Positions 59,601 through 64,000 of a DNA stretch of 64,000 nucleotides are shown here, piece by piece. Origin of the DNA: Ailanthus altissimus (lineage: Eukaryota; Streptophyta; Magnoliopsida; Sapindales; Simaroubaceae); contig OX327684.1 of NCBI GenBank assembly GCA_946807835.1, forward strand, positions 36,578,501-36,642,500, in the 5' to 3' direction. The notes below the pieces were generated by a model that saw only the letters and a program-made list of their open reading frames with translations, made no database searches and had not been told where the DNA came from. Each line of letters starts with the position of its first letter. Within the stretch, counting starts at the first letter, position 1. Position numbers and translations under genes: made by a program.

Positions 59601-62600
59601 ACAATTTGGTTTGTTATCTTTATTTTGAAATACCTCAGAATTATGGACTTGTGTTTATATTTTGACAAACTAGATGTGTCAAGTATTTTTCAATGTAGGT
59701 AATGTTCAGCAGACCTATTCGTTGGATTATGGCCATCCACGGAGATGTAGCTGTTCCCTTCATGTTTGCTGGAATCTTGAGGTACATATTATTAAATATT
59801 TTCATTTCTCTCTCTCATACCTCAGAGTGATTTTGTTTGCCATCTCTCCAGCAGAGACATGTTTTGAAATCTTATTTCTGTTTAGATTTATGTCCATCTC
59901 AGTGCTAAGAGCATGTGTGTATTTTATTGGCTTTTAATTTCTCCACACTCCTTTATTGAGAAAACAACTCATTGTATGATGATGTATGTTGAAATCCCTT
60001 GGGATGTAAGATTGTATGGATTTGAAAGTTTGTTGACGTGTTGCTTTTGTGATAAGACCGTTTCTTCCATATGCTCAACCACACAACATGATGTACTTTC
60101 TGCTTACTATGTTCCATTTGATAATGCAGTGGAAACCTTTCGTATGGTCTTCGTAATACTCCTTCGGCTACATTTATGGTATGACTTGATTGGTCATTTT
60201 TTCTCCCACCTGCCACTACTTTTTACATGAACTATTTAATGATTGTCTGTAAATAAGCATATAGGTAGACATTTCCCAACTCTATTTGGCTTCATAGTGA
60301 TTATCTTAGTATATTTATTTAGTTTTCTAATTCATTCCTTTTTGGAGTGGATCTAACAGATACTATAATTTTTTTACTTATCACAGGTAGAAAGTGCAGA
60401 ATCCTATGCTGATGTGATGAGGAATGCTGGAATTAAGATTGATATTGAGGTATCATAAAAGTAATTTCACTCTTATATCTTTCTAAGCTCTTCTATTTCG
60501 CTACTTAAGCTCTTCCATTTCAGTACTATGTTTTAACTTTCAGAAATGGGTTTTCTGACTATAAAATGGATTGGAAAAATTAATTCTGTTTGCAGGATCG
60601 AAAGAAAACGATTTTGGAGAATTCCAATGCATTAGCAAAAAGTGTTAATGGACACATTGTTGTTCAGGAAAGCTTACTTAATGAGGTAACAAATTTGATG
60701 TGTTTATTGGTGAATTAGAAAGCACTTCCTTGACATATTGGTCCACAATTTATTCTAGGTTGTAAATCTTGTTGAGGCACCTGTTCCAGTACTCGGGAAA
60801 TTTAAGGACTCCTTCTTAGAGCTTCCAGAAGATCTTTTAGTTATGGTAAGCTGTCGACTGCTGACGACTTGATTGCATTTGCCCTTTGAACCTGAGAGTG
60901 CCTTTTTATATATTTTGGTAATCTAATGATTCTTGATATTGGATGGTATTTTATATTCTTAAGAACTTTTAGATATTGGGTAGCTCTCTCTGAATTAAAT
61001 TTTGCATTTGGTTGTTTCCTCGATTAGCCATTGTTCGTGGAACTAGAGCTTGATCAAATTAAAGTGTATAGTTTTCAATGATGTAAAGTTTCTTTCAATG
61101 TTACCATGTCCTGTTTTCATAGAAGACGAGTCCTTTAGGAAATGCATAAGCTGATTTATCATTACTAGGTTATAAATATGGAACTGCTATTGGTGTTGGC
61201 TTTTGTTCTGATATGAATTTATCCAAATTCAATAGTAATAGGGATTTAAAGAATGCTGCAAATAATTAAATAAGTATTCCTTCATTTGTTACCTTCTGGG
61301 CATCTATCATCCAGGTTATGCAGAAACACCAGAAGTACTTTGATGTTAGAGATGATGAAGGGAGGTTGTTGCCATACTTTATTGCTGTAAGTCTCGGGTG
61401 TCTTTAACTTGGTTCTTGCTCTTAAAGGGGCCAAGTTAAATTTTCCACAAGTACATAAGATGATGTGGGGCTTCTTTTTCAGGTTGCAAATGGAGCAATC
61501 AATGAGGTTGTAGTAAGGAAAGGAAATGAAGCTGTACTCAGGTTGGTGCGGTTCTTATATATCTTTTGTTTCATTTAAAAAATGGTTAGGGTACGTTTCT
61601 ATAGAATGTATCAATGTGTAATGTGTCTAAAATTGGTCTTTGCTTCTGGAGGCAAGTTCTCTCCTGCTGTTTTCTCTGTTATTAATGTGAGCTAAGCTCT
61701 TTATTCACAAACATTTTTCTTTCATCTTGTAGACTTTTGTTGGACATTAACAATTATGCAAGTACTTTATTTTTACTTGTAGAGCTCGCTATGAAGATGC
61801 TAAGTTTTTCTATGAGATGGATACACGTAAAAAGTTTGCTGATTTCCGAGGTCATCTAAGAGGAATTCTTTTCCATGTAAGTAGTTTCATTGAGGTTTGC
61901 ATCGAAAGTGATACAAAGATAAGAAGACATCTTATTTTGTTCTTCGAACACTGAAGCTCTTAAATCTCACCCTTATTTTACATTATCTATTTATATGTAT
62001 TAATTGGTGGATTGATTTCTTACAAACTTGTAGTCCAATTGCTGAATAATATTTTTAACTTGAGGTGACTTCACAGAATAAAAGCTTACTTTGGGAGTGT
62101 TGAAGGTGAATGTTGTTCCTGAATGGCAGATGCTGTTAAATATCTAATAGCTTTATATTTTGATAATATGAGATAACAGGAGAAGCTAGGAACAATGCTG
62201 GACAAGACAATGCGTATACAAAATATGGTTAGCAAACTAAGTTTTGACCTAGGAATCAATGAAGACATGCTTCAGATTGTCCAGGATGCTGCATCACTTG
62301 CAATGTCAGATCTTGCTACTTCTGTTGTGACAGAATTTACCTCACTCGCAGGAGTAATGGCCCGTCATTATGCACTTAGGGATGGCTACTCTGAGCAGGT
62401 TGTTTAACTTAATCCTTATTTTTTTGGTTTTCTTTTCATGTGTAGCTGTTATCTCTTTATCTTTGTTATTCGTGTATTATTCCCATATATTCTGCCTGAT
62501 ATCATTTGCCGCTTGTTTTTTTAGATTTAGCCACGATTCTAATCTGTGATTTATGCTTTGTAATATGCAGATTGCAGAGGCTTTATTAGAGATCAACCTT

Positions 62601-63928
62601 CCTAGATTTTCAGGAGATGTGCTTCCAAAAACTGATGTGGGGATGGTCTTGGCCATTGCTGACAGGTGAAGTTCAAGTCATAAATGTGGTTGTCCATTTT
62701 TTCTGCATCTATTGAAATCAACTCATCATTGGTGTGTAAGGAAAGCACGAAGTTTTCTATTAACAGATGCTGGTAAAGAAAAATTGGAAATTGTGAAATT
62801 TGAGCTTATGGGAATTCTAAATTTAGGACAGAAGAACTGGGATGATCCTACCAAAATACTTGATAAACAAATAAAAATGTCCAGAGCAGAAATCTTTCTG
62901 TTCTCTCAATACAACCTATTTTTAATCAATGTTGATCATTTTTATATTTATGTTCTTTGTAAGTTTTGAACATACTTCTCCTGACCCTACCCCTAGACGA
63001 CCTCAGATTTAAACCCCTGGGCAATCTTAAGTTTGAGCTAGATTTGAGTGTCGTCTTTTTTCATTGAATTCCTGGCTTTTGTAAGTACCTGATAATGGCA
63101 AAAAAAAAAAAAAAATGCTACTAACACTTAATATGCTAATCTGCTTAAGATAATTTAGTAAGTCCTCTCATCATCTTGCCCCTAATTTCTGTCATTTGGC
63201 CCCTCAATCCATGCCTGGATTTGTGTAGATGTCCTCTTGTAACCTTCCCCCCTCCCAACACACACACAAACTCTCACATGGTTTGCTTCTTAGACATGAT
63301 TTCACATGCTTCCTTTACAGTGAAATCATGTGGTGTCATGATTCATATTGCAGATTGGATAGTCTTGTTGGCTTATTTGCTGCTGGTTGTCAGCCTAGTT
63401 CTACTAATGACCCATTTGGCCTACGAAGAATATCCTATGGTCTAGTAAGTACATGATTGATCCAAACTCTTTGAAGCTCTAGTTACATTTACATTAATCT
63501 AATACTGCTTTTCTTGTATAGGTCCAAATATTGGTCGAAAAGGATAAGAATCTGGATATGGAATATGCCTTGAGACTTGCTGCAGATGTTCAGCCTGTTG
63601 CTGTAGACGCCAGCACAATTAATGATGTACGAATGAAGAAACCTCAATACCTGTGTTCATATGGTTGCCTTTAGAAAACCCAATGATATAATTACATAAG
63701 CTCTTTGATTATGGTCTCTCTCATTTATCAGTCATTAGCTCTCTTAATCAATTGGTTTATATTGCCACTGCAGGTGCTTCTTTAATTTATTACCATTATC
63801 CTTTACATATGCAGTGTTGTTACCTTGCTCTGTTGTTGATAGTCATTATGACATCGAAAGGTGATAGTTGATTTTTTTTTCTTTTTCAGGTACATCAATT
63901 TGTTACTCGAAGAATAGAACAATTTTTG
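53638..63928 (+). CDS. EDD1: Glycine-tRNA ligase, chloroplastic/mitochondrial, fused alpha-beta (EDD1), 3' end beyond window
   Basis: Thirty-one exons in continuous frame, all GT-AG: 53638-53889, 53997-54047, 54221-54288, 54392-54473, 54567-54630, 55004-55059, 55235-55312, 55418-55492, 55580-55650, 56144-56260, 56342-56443, 56537-56663, 56822-56905, 57183-57269, 57412-57513, 57913-57976, 58469-58524, 59522-59593, 59699-59781, 60130-60178, 60387-60449, 60596-60685, 60759-60845, 61315-61386, 61483-61541, 61783-61876, 62180-62398, 62571-62665, 63354-63444, 63522-63626 and 63890-63928. They give 918 residues; Arabidopsis EDD1 has about 1067, so roughly 150 are missing. Residues 1 to about 70 look like an organellar transit peptide. 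The GlyQ-type alpha part (about 75-380) shows [44 protein letters not shown] and ITYGLER, the catalytic core that charges glycine to tRNA-Gly. The GlyS-type beta part starts at [12 protein letters not shown]. The ATG sits in CCGCCATGGC. Confidence 0.96.
58642..59175. repeat. Three near-identical 179-bp tandem repeats in an EDD1 intron
   Basis: Units start at TATGAACCTTTTTTT at 58642, 58821 and 59000; the third is about 176 bp. Each contains a T-run followed by an A-run, AGAATGAAATCACTTTCAAA and GAGATGATGTTCAGAAATAT. Copies differ mainly in the T/A-run lengths and a small deletion in the third (GGAATCTGTC to GGAATGTC). They lie wholly inside the 997-bp intron between the exons ending at 58524 and starting at 59522. 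Confidence 0.92.
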
Positions 63929-63955
63929 GTATGTAGAAGTTTTACATCAGTTAGT

Positions 63956-64000
<45 letters not shown>
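63956..64000. repeat. Compound (TC)n(TA)n microsatellite at the window end
   Basis: A TC run of about 26 bp passes into a TA run that reaches the last base. It lies in the EDD1 intron after the exon ending at 63928, so its full length is not visible. Confidence 0.85.

Noticed and set aside
1..64000. tRNA, rRNA or snRNA genes
   Set aside because: I looked for the T-loop GGTTCRANNCC with a matching acceptor arm and for rRNA blocks on both strands and saw none; short RNAs without strong sequence marks could be missed by eye.

Overview
The window is nuclear DNA of a flowering plant, most likely a eudicot. The evidence is AT-rich intergenic DNA, canonical GT-AG introns, plant-type LINE, Ty3/Gypsy, Copia, hAT and Mutator remnants, and three plant-type host genes, one of them the fused organellar glycyl-tRNA synthetase. 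I cannot name the species.

Three host genes are well supported. (1) An intronless plastid-type class I phospholipase A1 on the minus strand (16621-17970), with a TATA box at 18139-18146. (2) A seven-exon minus-strand gene (45653-48534) for an RWD + RING E3 ubiquitin ligase of the RNF25 type. (3) The plus-strand gene EDD1 (from 53638), coding for the chloroplast/mitochondrial glycyl-tRNA synthetase with fused alpha and beta subunits. I resolved 31 exons and 918 residues of EDD1; the window ends before its C terminus. The three genes do unrelated jobs and form no functional unit.

The rest is largely a graveyard of mobile elements. 0-5.7 kb: antisense LINE remnant with a hAT MITE, an internally deleted Ty3/Gypsy element and a Copia integrase remnant. 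5.7-16 kb: gene-poor, with degenerate repeats, 37- and 45-bp tandem duplications and two probable solo LTRs. 20.2-23.6 kb: a LINE with nearly intact reverse transcriptase and a nested LINE 3' scrap. 24.2-28.5 kb: another LINE, split by a 2.0-kb solo-LTR-like element. 32.8-40.1 kb: a Mutator-like element of the ULP1-carrying (Kaonashi) kind, with long terminal inverted repeats, a transposase remnant and an antisense ULP1-type peptidase pseudogene, itself split by a second 2.2-kb solo-LTR-like element. A third copy of that family follows at 40.3-42.6 kb. 48.8-53.1 kb: a nearly full-length decayed LINE between genes 2 and 3.

The most unusual signal is the family of three about 2-kb LTR-like repeats, all in one orientation. 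A non-coding core of about 1 kb is much better conserved than the arms. Just before a shared GCTGCCC motif each copy carries a short hairpin whose sequence differs between copies while pairing is kept. Also notable are a near-identical 179-bp triplication in an EDD1 intron and a cluster of GCCGTTA motifs in the EDD1 promoter.
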